Source of the DNA: Mangrovibacterium sp041596335 | GTDB lineage: Bacteria > Bacteroidota > Bacteroidia > Bacteroidales > Prolixibacteraceae | Direction: 5' to 3' | DNA: 64,000 nucleotides | Assembly: GCF_041596335.1 (NCBI RefSeq) | Contig: NZ_JBFHIT010000015.1 | Span: forward strand, 1-64,000 | Shown: one piece after another, positions 16,371 through 26,311 of the stretch | Numbering within the stretch: position 1 is the first letter of the stretch | Layout of the letters: each line of letters opens with the position of its first letter | Notes under the pieces: model-generated | What the model saw: the letters and a program-made list of their open reading frames with translations, nothing else | Database searches by the model: none | What the model was told of the DNA's origin: nothing | Made by a program: the position numbers and the translations under genes

Positions 16371-16515
16371 TTTCATAGCCAGGCATTTCACCGGGCACAG
16401 CATCCTTTTCTTTTCGCCCTCTTCCGAAATAATTCAAACCCCAAAATTTAATCCACCCTACAACGGATCGCAGCAAAGGATGAGTTTTGTAAGGGTAATT
16501 CTCGAATTAAGACCA

Positions 16516-16523
16516 TAACTTTG
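16516..16523 (+). promoter_or_regulatory. Candidate -7 element of the hut operon
   Basis: TAACTTTG matches TAnnTTTG, 43 bases before the hutH ATG. A TTTG at 16486-16489 lies 26 bases upstream, longer than the usual spacer, so the -33 element is unsure. Confidence 0.5.
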
Positions 16524-16566
16524 AGTTAACCAGCCTCGTACTAACTGTTCGTTAAACCAAAGAACG

Positions 16567-18141
16567 ATGAGCAAAGCCTTTTTTAACTACGGTGAAGATT
16601 TCCTGACAGCCTCCAAAGCCCTGGCTCTAAGTCGGGGCGAATTAAAAGGGATACTGAACGAAACAAGCAGACAAAAGATCGGGAAAAGCCAGCAGATTGT
16701 GTCGGATATCACCCACTCGGGAAAAGCGGTTTATGGCATCAACACCGGCTTCGGCCCCCTATGCACATCGCCCATCCCCCCAACCGATACAGATAAGCTT
16801 CAGGAAAACATTCTGAAAAGCCATGCCGTTGGAACCGGCGACCCAATTTCCACCGAATTTTCGGCACTCATGCTTGTGTTAAAAGTTCATGCGTTGGCGC
16901 AGGGTTTTTCCGGAATTCAGGAGGCAACCCTCAACCGCATCATCTGGCACCTTGAAACGGGAGTCATTCCGTTGGTCCCCAAACAGGGCTCCGTTGGTGC
17001 ATCGGGCGATCTGGCTCCGCTGTCTCACCTGTTTCTGCCACTCATCGGGCTCGGGAAAGTCGAGTACAAGGGTGAAACAAGAGCAGCTGGTGATGTTCTG
17101 GATGAACTTGGACTTCAACCACTATCATTGCATGGCAAAGAAGGATTAGCGCTGATTAACGGCACTCAATTTATGGCCGCTCATGGGCTGATGGCTGTCG
17201 TGAAAATGCATAACCTCATTGCAACGGCTGACATTGTCGGCGCGATGATGATTGAAGGACTATCGGGTTCGGCCCGGCCATTTCAGGCGAAGCTTCACGA
17301 ACTTCGTCCCTACAAAGGCAACCGGCAGTCGGCCGAAACGATTGCCAACTTACTTTCCAATTCCGACATTGTTGAATCGCATGCTTGTTGCACCCGGGTG
17401 CAAGACCCCTACTCACTGCGTTGCATACCGCAGGTTCACGGTGCTTCGTGGAATGTCTGGCTCCATCTGAAGGAAACGCTGGAAACCGAAATCAACTCGG
17501 TAACCGACAACCCGATTATCTTTGAAGATGGCTCAACAATCAGCGGAGGAAACTTTCACGGCCAACCGATTGCTTTGCCAATGGACTACGCCTGTCTGGC
17601 AGTCTCCGAAATCGGCAACATCTCCGACCGTCGCATCTACCTTTCACTCACTGGCAACTACGACGGCATCCCACGATTGTTGCTGAAGGCAACCGGCTTG
17701 AACTCCGGATTCATGATCATACAGTACACCTCGGCTGCCCTGGCCAGCGAAAACAAAAGTCTCTGCTTCCCGGCAAGCGCCGACAGTATTCCGACCTCGT
17801 TGGGGCAGGAAGACCATGTGAGTATGGGCTCGATTAGCGGACGAAAATTACTGCAGGTGATCGACCATGTGGAACGCATCATTGGTCTGGAGCTTTTCTG
17901 TGCTGCTCAGGCACTCGACTTCCATGCTCCGCTTCATTCAACCCCAATTCTGGATGCCATTCACCAGCACATTCGCCAAACGGTTCCACATATCGAGGAA
18001 GATCTGCTCTTGAACGATTTCATGCAATACGCCATCGATATGGTGAAAAAGAATGAACTAACGCAGCTGGCCGACCAGGTTTCGACAGCAACCCGAGCAC
18101 CCTACCGAACATCGCTCAGTAAACTATTTGACGCGTTTTGA
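16567..18141 (+). CDS. hutH: Histidine ammonia-lyase (HutH)
   Basis: 524 residues. It removes ammonia from histidine to give urocanate. The MIO cofactor forms from Ala145-Ser146-Gly147 in GSVGASGDLAPLSHL. Other active-site parts are YGINTGFGPL (Tyr56), QDPYSLRCIPQVHG, SGGNFHGQP and QEDHVSMGSI. The selectivity pair Ser85-His86 (KSHAVG) matches histidine rather than tyrosine or phenylalanine lyases. hutU follows 49 bases downstream, confirming the pathway. hutI and the formiminoglutamate step are not in this window. Confidence 0.96.
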   Translation: MSKAFFNYGEDFLTASKALALSRGELKGILNETSRQKIGKSQQIVSDITHSGKAVYGINTGFGPLCTSPIPPTDTDKLQENILKSHAVGTGDPISTEFSALMLVLKVHALAQGFSGIQEATLNRIIWHLETGVIPLVPKQGSVGASGDLAPLSHLFLPLIGLGKVEYKGETRAAGDVLDELGLQPLSLHGKEGLALINGTQFMAAHGLMAVVKMHNLIATADIVGAMMIEGLSGSARPFQAKLHELRPYKGNRQSAETIANLLSNSDIVESHACCTRVQDPYSLRCIPQVHGASWNVWLHLKETLETEINSVTDNPIIFEDGSTISGGNFHGQPIALPMDYACLAVSEIGNISDRRIYLSLTGNYDGIPRLLLKATGLNSGFMIIQYTSAALASENKSLCFPASADSIPTSLGQEDHVSMGSISGRKLLQVIDHVERIIGLELFCAAQALDFHAPLHSTPILDAIHQHIRQTVPHIEEDLLLNDFMQYAIDMVKKNELTQLADQVSTATRAPYRTSLSKLFDAF

Positions 18142-18190
18142 CGCCCGGCAACGAGCACCACTAATTTTGAAAACTGAATCAACCTGACCT

Positions 18191-20191
18191 ATGAATTTCA
18201 ACGAGCAAATCACACAAGGCATCCCCGCACAACTACCGGCTCCTCAGGCCTACGACACAACAATAAGCCATGCTCCCAAACGCAAAGACATCCTGTCGGC
18301 CGATGAAAAGAGACTGAGCATTGAAAATGCCCTACGGTATTTTCCGAAAGAATGGCATGCCGAACTGGCTACCGAATTTTGGCATGAGCTCAAAAATTAT
18401 GGACGTATCTACATGTATCGTTTCCGTCCCAACTACGAAATGTACGCCCGGCCAATTTGTGAATATCCGGCAAAATCGGTTCAGGCAGCCTGCATGATGA
18501 TGATGATTCAGAATAACCTCAATCCGGCAGTAGCGCAGCATCCTCACGAGTTAATTACCTATGGGGGCAACGGCGCGGTTTTCCAAAACTGGGCACAGTA
18601 CCTGCTAACAATGCAATATCTGGCGGAGATGACCGATGAGCAAAGCCTGCATCTATACAGCGGACATCCTCTTGGGTTGTTCCCAGCATTCAAATCGTCG
18701 CCACGCGTTGTCATCAGCAACGGAATGATGATTCCCAACTACTCAAAACCCGACGACTGGGAAAAATACAATGCGTTGGGTGTTACACAGTATGGCCAAA
18801 TGACTGCCGGTTCGTGGATGTACATTGGCCCACAGGGAATCATTCACGGAACAACCATTACGGTCATGAATGCCTTCCGAAAAAGACTAAAACCGAATGA
18901 ATCGCCCAAGGGCAAGCTCTTTCTAACCGCGGGACTTGGCGGCATGAGCGGAGCACAACCCAAAGCCGGCAACATTGTTGGGTGTATCACTGTTTGTGCC
19001 GAGGTAAATATTCAGGCCATCGTAAAACGCTACCAACAAGGCTGGGTCGATGAAATAATCGACAACCTAAATGAATTGGTTTCCCGCGTAACACGGGCAA
19101 AAACAGAACGGGAGACCGTCTCCATCGCTTTTCATGGCAATGTGGTTTCCGTTTGGGAGGAGTTCGAAAAAGTGGGCCTGTTTGTTGAAATCGGCACCGA
19201 CCAAACGTCGCTGCACAACCCATACTCGGGAGGCTATTATCCGGTTAGTTTGAGTTTTGAAGAGGCTCAAAAAATGATTTCCGAAGATCCGACCCGGTTT
19301 AAAGCTGAAGTCGGGCAATCTCTTCGCCGACAGGCAGCAGCAATAAACAAACACGCAGCTCGCGGCACTTATTTTTTCGACTACGGCAATGCCTTTCTGT
19401 TGGAATGCAGCAAAGCCAATGCCGATGTAATGACCGACGACAATAAGAAATTTCGCTACCCATCGTATGTTCAGGACATCATGGGTCCCTTGTATTTCGA
19501 CTACGGATTTGGTCCCTTCCGCTGGGTTTGCTGTTCGTGCTCCCCTGATGATCTGAACCATACCGACCAGTTAGCGCTGGAGGTGCTGCGTGAATTACGC
19601 CAAAAGGCACCCTCTGAAACATGCCGCCAATTCGACGACAACATTCATTGGATGGAAGAAGCAGGAAAAAACAAGCTGGTAGTTGGCTCGCAAGCCCGGA
19701 TTCTATATGCTAATTCAGACGCCCGGATTCAAATCGCCTTGCGTTTTAACGAAGCTGTCCGAAACAACGAAATCTCCGCTCCTATTGTCCTTGGTCGCGA
19801 CCATCACGATGTGAGCGGCACCGATTCGCCCTTTCGCGAAACCAGCAACATTTACGATGGCAGCAGTTTCACCGCTGATATGGCTGTACAAAATGTGATT
19901 GGCGACGCCAGTCGTGGTGCCACCTGGGTATCGCTACACAATGGCGGAGGCGTTGGCTGGGGCGAAGTCATCAATGGCGGCTTTGGCCTCGTGCTCGATG
20001 GCAGCGAGCAAGCCGACGCGAACTTGAAAATGATGCTGCTTTACGATGTAAACAATGGCATTGCCCGCCGTTCGTGGGCACGTAACAAAGCAGCCATGTT
20101 TGCCATTCAACAGGAAATGAAACAAACGCCAGCCCTACATGTTACGATCCCGAACTTAGTCGACCCGACAGTTTTGGATCATTTAGACTAG
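18191..20191 (+). CDS. hutU: Urocanate hydratase (HutU)
   Basis: 666 residues, longer than the ~555-residue Bacillus enzyme but like the long form seen in Bacteroidota. It adds water to urocanate to give imidazolonepropionate, with tightly bound NAD. Conserved blocks: ITYGGNGAVFQNWAQY, LYSGHPLGLFP, TAGLGGMSGAQPKA, GTDQTSLHNPYSGGY, WVCCSCSPDD (with the catalytic Cys region), GRDHHDVSGTDSPFRET and HNGGGVGWGEVINGGFG. Second gene of the hut pair. No close terminator with T run; a bulged hairpin around 20240-20279 follows. Confidence 0.96.
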   Translation: MNFNEQITQGIPAQLPAPQAYDTTISHAPKRKDILSADEKRLSIENALRYFPKEWHAELATEFWHELKNYGRIYMYRFRPNYEMYARPICEYPAKSVQAACMMMMIQNNLNPAVAQHPHELITYGGNGAVFQNWAQYLLTMQYLAEMTDEQSLHLYSGHPLGLFPAFKSSPRVVISNGMMIPNYSKPDDWEKYNALGVTQYGQMTAGSWMYIGPQGIIHGTTITVMNAFRKRLKPNESPKGKLFLTAGLGGMSGAQPKAGNIVGCITVCAEVNIQAIVKRYQQGWVDEIIDNLNELVSRVTRAKTERETVSIAFHGNVVSVWEEFEKVGLFVEIGTDQTSLHNPYSGGYYPVSLSFEEAQKMISEDPTRFKAEVGQSLRRQAAAINKHAARGTYFFDYGNAFLLECSKANADVMTDDNKKFRYPSYVQDIMGPLYFDYGFGPFRWVCCSCSPDDLNHTDQLALEVLRELRQKAPSETCRQFDDNIHWMEEAGKNKLVVGSQARILYANSDARIQIALRFNEAVRNNEISAPIVLGRDHHDVSGTDSPFRETSNIYDGSSFTADMAVQNVIGDASRGATWVSLHNGGGVGWGEVINGGFGLVLDGSEQADANLKMMLLYDVNNGIARRSWARNKAAMFAIQQEMKQTPALHVTIPNLVDPTVLDHLD

Positions 20192-20371
20192 CTCCTGATA
20201 TCTGTCCATGCCGCCTGCCTTGTGCTCAACGACATAAACGATCCGTTCGCCCTTCTATTTTCGGGCTGAACCGGGATCGGATGGCCGGCATTAAAAAATA
20301 CCAACATTTAGCGATTGCATAGCTCAGAAAACATTTGTTATTTTGAATCGTTTTAAATAGAAAACAAGACT

Positions 20372-20737
20372 ATGATTCAGGGAAAAGGAGAACAAACCAT
20401 CAATCAAACAGTTAATGGTCGGATTTACAAATGTGCGGAATGCGACAAATTTCACGTAAACTACAAAAATTTAAGCTTTAGTTTTGCGCAGGAAGAATAC
20501 GAGAATTTTCAGAACTACATGCGAAAACTGGATGTAAACTATTGGGCACAGCAAAACGAACATCGCTCCGGAGAACGTAAAATCATGATTCCAATTAACC
20601 ACAAGAATCTAATTCTGAGCTTCAGAACAGACGAAATCGACGAGATAAAAGCCCTACTCGCCGATCATACGGGGCGTAAACCAAGGTTCCAACTGCTAAA
20701 AACCCGGAACTTCGAATTTCAAATTTCAGACAATTAA
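20372..20737 (+). CDS. Hypothetical protein, possibly DUF6686-like
   Basis: 121 residues. A CAECDKFHVNYKNLSFSF segment near residue 36 holds Cys-x2-Cys and a nearby His, a zinc-like knuckle found in a small Bacteroidota family; the name DUF6686 is tentative. The rest contains helices with many charged residues. It ends 54 bases before pflB on the same strand, so it might be co-transcribed with the formate genes. No function can be proposed. Confidence 0.72.
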   Translation: MIQGKGEQTINQTVNGRIYKCAECDKFHVNYKNLSFSFAQEEYENFQNYMRKLDVNYWAQQNEHRSGERKIMIPINHKNLILSFRTDEIDEIKALLADHTGRKPRFQLLKTRNFEFQISDN

Positions 20738-20791
20738 ACAAAAACAAGATGGCTATTGCAGCCAAATAAACGATCACCCGATAGACTATTA

Positions 20792-23026
20792 ATGATGAAA
20801 AAAACGAGAGATCCATTTCAAGAAGGACGCTGGAGCAACAGCATTGATGTGCGCGACTTTGTTTCGCAGAACATCAGCACTTACACCGGCGATCACCATT
20901 TTCTGACTGGCCCCAGTAAAAACACCCAAGCTCTTTGGGAAATTTGCAAACAAGCCATGAAGGAAGAACGGGCAAAAAACGGATTGCGCAATGTGGACAC
21001 AAAAATTGTATCAACGATCAATTCGTTTCCAGCCGGCTATATCGACAAAGACAAGGAGGTGATTGTAGGTTTGCAGACCGATGAGTTACTAAAACGCGCC
21101 ATGAAACCCTATGGTGGTTTTAAGGTGGTAAGCCGGGCGCTGGCCGAACATGGCTACACGCCCGATCCGCACATTGCCGAAACCTTTAACAAATACGCGA
21201 AAACACACAACGATGGTGTTTTCGATACTTATACCGATGAGATCAGAACTTTCCGTTCGCTGGGCTTTTTGACCGGCCTGCCCGACAATTACGCCCGTGG
21301 CCGGATTATTGGCGATTACCGCCGACTGGCTTTGTATGGCATCAACCGGTTGATTGAAGGGAAAAAGGAAGACCTGAGCAACATTGCCGGTCCGATGACT
21401 GACGCTACGATTCGTTTGCGGGAGGAAGTCGCTGAGCAAATCAAAGCCCTGTACGAAATGATTGACATGGGCAAAACCTACGGACTGGATCTTTCGCGTC
21501 CGGCCGAAAACGGACAGGAAGCGGTACAATGGACCTACATGGGCTATTTGGCTGCCGTGAAGGAACAAGACGGAGCCGCCATGTCGCTGGGGAGCGTTTC
21601 ATCCTTCCTCGATATTTTCATTGAACGCGATTTGCAGGCCGGCCTCATTACCGAAGAACAGGCGCAGGAATACATTGATCAGTTTGTGATGAAACTGCGC
21701 ATGGTACGCCACCTGCGTATGGAGGCTTACGAGCAAATTTTTGCCGGCGACCCTACCTGGGTGACCGAATCGATTGGCGGCATGTTGATGGATGGCCGCA
21801 GCAAGGTAACTAAAACAGCGTTCCGCTTTCTGCACACGCTCTACAATTTAGGCCCATCGCCCGAACCCAACATCACCATTTTGTGGTCGCAGCAATTACC
21901 GGAACCCTTTAAAGCTTATTGCGCTAAAGTTTCCATCGACACGTCATCCATTCAGTATGAAAACGACGACCTGATGCGTACCACCAGTTGCTCCGACGAC
22001 TATGGAATTGCCTGCTGTGTATCGTTCCAGGAATTGGGCAAGCACATTCAGTTTTTTGGTGCCCGCACCAACCTGGCCAAAACAATGCTGCTGGCATTCA
22101 ACCAAGGCCGTTGCGAGAATACCGGAACGCAGGTGGTGAACGGAATTCCGGCATTGAAAAGTGACTATCTGGTGTACGACGAAGTGATTGCCAACTTCAA
22201 ACTAGCCATGAAAGAAGTTGCCCGCGTGTACAACGAATCGATGAACATCATTCACTACATGCACGATAAATACTACTACGAAAAAGGACAAATGGCGCTG
22301 ATCGACACCAACCCGCGCATCAATCTGGCTTATGGGATCGCCGGGCTGTCGATTGTTGCGGATTCGCTTTCGGCCATTAAACACGCCAAAGTAAAACCAA
22401 TCCGCAATGAAGACGGGCTGACGATTGACTTTGCGATTGAAGGCGATTTCCCCAAATATGGCAACGACGATGACCGGGTAGATCATATCGCCCGCGATGT
22501 GGTGGCCCATTTCAGCAACGAGCTGAGACAGCTTCCGGTGTACAAAAATGCAAACCCAACCATGTCGGTGCTCACCATTACCTCGAATGTTGTTTACGGA
22601 AAGAAAACCGGTGCAACGCCCGACGGACGCGCCAAAGGCATTCCGTTTGCCCCCGGCGCAAACCCCATGCACGGACGCGACACGCACGGCGCTATCGCCT
22701 CGCTGAACTCGGTGGCCAAAATCGACTATAAAGATTCGCAGGATGGTATTTCGAACACCTTCTCGATTGTACCAAAATCGTTGGGCAGAAACGAAGAGGA
22801 ACGCATTGCCAACCTGGTTGCCACCCTCGATGGCTACTTCGGTAAAAACGCCCAACACCTGAATGTGAATGTGCTCGACCGCGAATTGCTCGAAGACGCG
22901 ATGGCTCACCCGGAAGAATATCCGCAGCTGACTATCCGTGTTTCCGGCTACGCGGTAAATTTCGTACGTTTGTCGCGCGAACAACAAATGGAAGTGCTCA
23001 CCCGCTCCTTCCACGATTCCATGTAA
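20792..23026 (+). CDS. pflB: Formate C-acetyltransferase (pyruvate formate-lyase, PflB)
   Basis: About 744 residues. It converts pyruvate and CoA to acetyl-CoA and formate by a glycyl radical. The catalytic cysteine pair is in DDYGIACCVSF (about residues 408-409) and the radical glycine in RVSGYAVNF (about residue 719), 26 residues from the C-terminus. The ATG at 20792 (followed by a second in-frame ATG) is chosen; an upstream TTG start would add an unlike 12-residue tail. pflA follows 94 bases later and focA completes the set, showing mixed-acid type fermentation. Confidence 0.97.
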   Translation: MMKKTRDPFQEGRWSNSIDVRDFVSQNISTYTGDHHFLTGPSKNTQALWEICKQAMKEERAKNGLRNVDTKIVSTINSFPAGYIDKDKEVIVGLQTDELLKRAMKPYGGFKVVSRALAEHGYTPDPHIAETFNKYAKTHNDGVFDTYTDEIRTFRSLGFLTGLPDNYARGRIIGDYRRLALYGINRLIEGKKEDLSNIAGPMTDATIRLREEVAEQIKALYEMIDMGKTYGLDLSRPAENGQEAVQWTYMGYLAAVKEQDGAAMSLGSVSSFLDIFIERDLQAGLITEEQAQEYIDQFVMKLRMVRHLRMEAYEQIFAGDPTWVTESIGGMLMDGRSKVTKTAFRFLHTLYNLGPSPEPNITILWSQQLPEPFKAYCAKVSIDTSSIQYENDDLMRTTSCSDDYGIACCVSFQELGKHIQFFGARTNLAKTMLLAFNQGRCENTGTQVVNGIPALKSDYLVYDEVIANFKLAMKEVARVYNESMNIIHYMHDKYYYEKGQMALIDTNPRINLAYGIAGLSIVADSLSAIKHAKVKPIRNEDGLTIDFAIEGDFPKYGNDDDRVDHIARDVVAHFSNELRQLPVYKNANPTMSVLTITSNVVYGKKTGATPDGRAKGIPFAPGANPMHGRDTHGAIASLNSVAKIDYKDSQDGISNTFSIVPKSLGRNEEERIANLVATLDGYFGKNAQHLNVNVLDRELLEDAMAHPEEYPQLTIRVSGYAVNFVRLSREQQMEVLTRSFHDSM

Positions 23027-23120
23027 TTCAAAAAAATTAATCCAAATAGCATACACCCGTGTTTCAGGCTGAATCAGCCGGACACGGGTCTATTGTCCAA
23101 TAAAAAGCCTGCTTCAACGC

Positions 23121-23870
23121 ATGACCGAAACCGCTCATCAACTTAAAATACACTCCATTGAGTCGTTTGGCACACATGATGGGCCGGGCATCCGACTGGT
23201 TATTTTTCTGCAAGGCTGCAACCTGAAATGTCTGTACTGCCAAAATGCCGACACCATTCAACACGATGGAGGCCGACTGATTGAGATTGACGAAATTGTG
23301 AAGCGTGCGGTGAATATGAAAACCTACTTCGGAAAAACCGGAGGTGTGACCATTTCGGGAGGCGAACCTTTATTGCAAAGTAAAAACCTGATTCCGCTGT
23401 TTCACCGCCTGAAAGCGGAGGGCATTCATACCAATATCGACACCAATGCCACGGTTTCGAATGTTTATGCAAAAGAGCTCATCAGCAACTTGTCCGACCT
23501 GGTGATGTTCGACATCAAACACACCAATGGCGAGGGATTTGAAAAGCTGACCGGAAGAAATGGCTTGCAAACGGCACTCGACCTCGTTGCACTTCGCGAA
23601 CAAAGCGAAAAGCCCTATTGGCTGCGCTATGTGCTGATTCCCGGTTACACCGATCGTCAGGAACAATTGCATTGGCTGGGCGAACAATTTGGAGCCAACA
23701 AATTTGCGGAGCGAATTGAGATCCTTCCCTACCACAAGCTGGGGCAATACAAATGGGAAGCTCTGGGCGAAAGCTATCAGCTAACTGAGGTTCCGGAAAA
23801 TACACCGGAACAAATTCAGCAGGCTAAAGATATTCTGGAGAAATTCTTTCAGCAGGTGATCAGCAAATAA
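23121..23870 (+). CDS. pflA: Pyruvate formate-lyase activating enzyme (PflA)
   Basis: 249 residues, radical SAM enzyme. The Cys motif CNLKCLYC (Cys33, Cys37, Cys40) binds the 4Fe-4S cluster, and GGVTISGGEPLLQ binds SAM. The N-terminal HSIESFGTHDGPGIRLVIFLQG is diagnostic of PflA. It abstracts a hydrogen from the radical glycine of PflB under low oxygen. Located just downstream of pflB, same strand. Confidence 0.96.
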   Translation: MTETAHQLKIHSIESFGTHDGPGIRLVIFLQGCNLKCLYCQNADTIQHDGGRLIEIDEIVKRAVNMKTYFGKTGGVTISGGEPLLQSKNLIPLFHRLKAEGIHTNIDTNATVSNVYAKELISNLSDLVMFDIKHTNGEGFEKLTGRNGLQTALDLVALREQSEKPYWLRYVLIPGYTDRQEQLHWLGEQFGANKFAERIEILPYHKLGQYKWEALGESYQLTEVPENTPEQIQQAKDILEKFFQQVISK

Positions 23871-23933
23871 CAAGGAAAGAACAACAGGACGATTGACCAT
23901 GGACGAATTAATATTTACGATTATTTGAAAAAA

Positions 23934-24043
23934 CTCGGTGTCACTCTGTGAGTTCCTTTGTGAGACTCTGTGGTTAGTTTATTTACCATTGTTTTTAAAA
24001 CCCACAGAGATCGCACGGAGTTTTCACACAGGGTTTCACAGAG
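23934..24043. repeat. Imperfect long inverted repeat rich in CTCTGTG/CACAGAG
   Basis: The left part (23934-23975) has CTCTGTGAGTTCC and CTCTGTGGTT; the right part (~23997-24043) has AACCCACAGAG and TTTCACAGAG in reverse complement order. It lies in the 266-base gap between pflA and focA. It has no coding signal. The CACAGAG words recur inside each arm, as in some dispersed genomic repeats; copies elsewhere cannot be checked here. Confidence 0.6.
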
Positions 24044-24136
24044 AAAAACAACTGTTTCATCGGGCTCTCCCTAGCGAAACAACATTGACTTATAATTGCC
24101 CAATCGTCTCATGTCTAAATACTAATTTCTAAAAAA

Positions 24137-24922
24137 ATGAGTTTAAACACACCACCACGCATACTGGAAATTGCCGGAGAAACAGCCATCACAAAGGACA
24201 ATTATTCCGTTAAGAAGATATTAGTACTCAGCTTTTTAGCCGGCGCATACATTTCGTTCGGCGGTTTGCTCTCGATTATGGTTGGAGGCGGAATTCCCGA
24301 AATTGCCGCGGCGAATCCCGGATTGGCAAAATTCATTTTTGGTGCCACCTTCCCGGTTGGCCTGATGATGGTTGTGATGGCCGGCGCCGAACTGTTTACC
24401 GGCAACAATGCTTATTTTATGCCGAACGTACTCAACAAAACACAACACTGGACAGCTCCATTGCGAAATTGGGGGCTGGTGTATTTCGGGAACCTGATTG
24501 GCTCGCTGTTTATCGCTTATTTTTTGGTCCACCTCACCGATCTGGTCCAGAACGACCCCTGGCATCAAGTGGTTCTCGACATTGCCGACAACAAAACCTC
24601 CGATCCGTTTTACAAAACCTTTTTAAAGGGTATTGGTGCTAACTGGCTGGTTTGTCTGGCCATGTGGATGGGCATGTCGGCACAGCACACCACCGGCAAA
24701 ATTCTGGGCATTTGGTGGCCCGTTATGACCTTTGTCGCGTTGGGATACGAACACTCCATTGCCAACATGTTTTTCATTCCTCTGGCTATTTTCGAGGGCT
24801 CTTCGGTAAGTTGGTCCGGCTTTGTATTCGACAACCTGATTGCTGCCACGCTGGGCAATATCGTTGGCGGTGCCTTTTTTGTTGGAACGCTTTACTGGTA
24901 TGCCTACGGAAAGCGGAAGTGA
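24137..24922 (+). CDS. focA: Formate/nitrite transporter family channel (FocA-like)
   Basis: 261 residues, six transmembrane helices. Family signatures: FLAGAYISFGGLLSIMVG near the N-terminus, FPVGLMMVVMAGAELFTGNN, and ANWLVCLAMWMGMSA with GYEHSIANMFF (conserved histidine of the pore gate). Placed after pflBA, so the substrate is most likely formate. The role is to let formate leave, and perhaps re-enter, the cell. Confidence 0.93.
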   Translation: MSLNTPPRILEIAGETAITKDNYSVKKILVLSFLAGAYISFGGLLSIMVGGGIPEIAAANPGLAKFIFGATFPVGLMMVVMAGAELFTGNNAYFMPNVLNKTQHWTAPLRNWGLVYFGNLIGSLFIAYFLVHLTDLVQNDPWHQVVLDIADNKTSDPFYKTFLKGIGANWLVCLAMWMGMSAQHTTGKILGIWWPVMTFVALGYEHSIANMFFIPLAIFEGSSVSWSGFVFDNLIAATLGNIVGGAFFVGTLYWYAYGKRK

Positions 24923-25017
24923 TCAGTCGCAGTCAGTTTCCAGAACGACCAATGAGACTATTAATGGCAACGAATGACATTTGACTATTCGGACTTGGTA
25001 CGCTTGCGGCTTGCGTC

Positions 25018-25203
25018 TCATTCTCCCATCTCCACAATCAACTTTTGAATGCAGCAGCGACAGAGGCAGCGATCGAAAGTCGCGCCAATATAGTCGGATA
25101 TTTTTTCAGGGATTTGCAGGTTTGCACATTCACAAGTCAGATCACCGTAGCAATTTATTCCGTCGCCACAGTTATCGCAGGTTTGCATTTCGTAGTTGTT
25201 CAT
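25018..25203 (-). CDS. Small cysteine-rich CWC family protein
   Basis: About 61 residues. The pattern CDNCGDGINCYGDLTCEC, then CLCRCCI, matches the Cys-rich CWC family, with eight or nine cysteines that likely bind zinc or iron-sulfur. The usual central Trp is replaced by Glu (C-E-C where most have C-W-C). Start at the ATG 25201-25203 rather than a TTG four codons upstream. Function unknown across the family. Confidence 0.8.
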   Translation of the reverse strand: MNNYEMQTCDNCGDGINCYGDLTCECANLQIPEKISDYIGATFDRCLCRCCIQKLIVEMGE

Positions 25204-25258
25204 TCCGCCAATCAATTTTCGTAAGCCAAACAGTCAAACCGGGCAATGGTTCAAGCTA

Positions 25259-25289
25259 AAAACAGAACCCACTGTCAGACAATGGGTTC
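25259..25289 (-). terminator. Terminator hairpin after the NTF2-like gene
   Basis: On the minus strand GAACCCA and TGGGTTC (25283-25289 and 25265-25271) pair, with TGTC/GACA continuing the stem after one mismatch, then TGTTTTTA follows. It is 110 bases after the stop codon at 25400. Confidence 0.65.
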
Positions 25290-25399
25290 GGTTCAACACA
25301 GACTCTATTAGTTGCTTAATTTTCGCGCTGCAATAGGCCACCGGCAAATTGCTATTCAAAGTAGAACAAATTGAATTTATGTGGTATTGCGAAGCGATA

Positions 25400-26311
25400 T
25401 TATTCCAAATGGTTTGTGCTGTAGTAATAGACTGAATTAACAATTTTGCCCTCCTCATCGAAGGTATCCGACAGCATGACCGGCATTTCGATCTTCTTCC
25501 CTTCTTTCGAAGTGGAGCGGAAAACCCACCAGGAATAAACGACATAGTCACCATTTTTCTCGTAATAAATACAATCCGGGTAACCAAACTGGGTCATCGT
25601 CATATTATCATTATTATCGAAAATCATCTGCCACACGTCCTTCTGTTGTTCCATCGTCATGAATGAATCTCCCCAGTCCATCATCAAGCTTGCAAAACCC
25701 GCCTTTGGAGAGAAATAGCTCATCAACTCATCCATATCTTTGGCACAAAGCGCATTGACATATTTCCGAACCGAAAGAATATACGGATGATTGATATAGA
25801 CCACTCCATTCTTGATGGTTCGTTCGCTGTTATTAATCTCCTGAAACAGATCGTTATTGTAATATTGAATCAGAACCGAAATTTTGCCGTCATCGTTAAA
25901 CCGGTAGAGGTTATGAGTGGGCAGATCCAGATTGATTCCGGTTTTGGTGTGCGTTCCGGCAACACGAATCCAATCCTGTACCCAGAGTCCGCCTTTTTCG
26001 TATTCAATCGCATCAGCGTAAGCCGGAGTGTCTACTTCAAACCTAATCGCATCAAATTCCCTAATCCACCAACTGTACAAACTCGGCAGTTCGGCATTTT
26101 TCATCGTAAATTTTCGGTCGTTTCGGCTAATGTGAACCGAATCGGCAAAGAAACTAACAAAGGCTGCAGAATCACCTTTGGCAAAAGCCTGCCACATATT
26201 TGTGACCTTTTCCATCGCGGGATGCTCAATAAACACCGTTCCGTTTTTCTTCTGCGCGTAAACGCCAGCCATGATAGCTATCGCCACAATCGACAATACA
26301 AGTTTTTTCAT
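25400..26311 (-). CDS. Exported protein with two NTF2-like (SnoaL-type) domains
   Basis: 303 residues. Signal peptide MKKLVLSIVAIAIMAGVYAQ with a type I cleavage site. The two halves are alike: residues ~30-155 (WQAFAKGDSAAFVSFFADSVHISRND, then YYN) and ~165-303 (VRKYVNALCAKDMDELMSYFSP..., then YYYSTN), each with the cone-shaped NTF2-like pattern W/V-x-A-x-x-A-K-x-D. A duplicated domain in one secreted protein. Likely a binding or small enzyme-like role; no catalytic residues clear. A terminator hairpin follows. Confidence 0.85.
   Translation of the reverse strand: MKKLVLSIVAIAIMAGVYAQKKNGTVFIEHPAMEKVTNMWQAFAKGDSAAFVSFFADSVHISRNDRKFTMKNAELPSLYSWWIREFDAIRFEVDTPAYADAIEYEKGGLWVQDWIRVAGTHTKTGINLDLPTHNLYRFNDDGKISVLIQYYNNDLFQEINNSERTIKNGVVYINHPYILSVRKYVNALCAKDMDELMSYFSPKAGFASLMMDWGDSFMTMEQQKDVWQMIFDNNDNMTMTQFGYPDCIYYEKNGDYVVYSWWVFRSTSKEGKKIEMPVMLSDTFDEEGKIVNSVYYYSTNHLE

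Noticed and set aside
22202..23056. 284-codon open frame opposite pflB
   Set aside because: Fully antisense to pflB; an effect of the codon bias of the sense gene.
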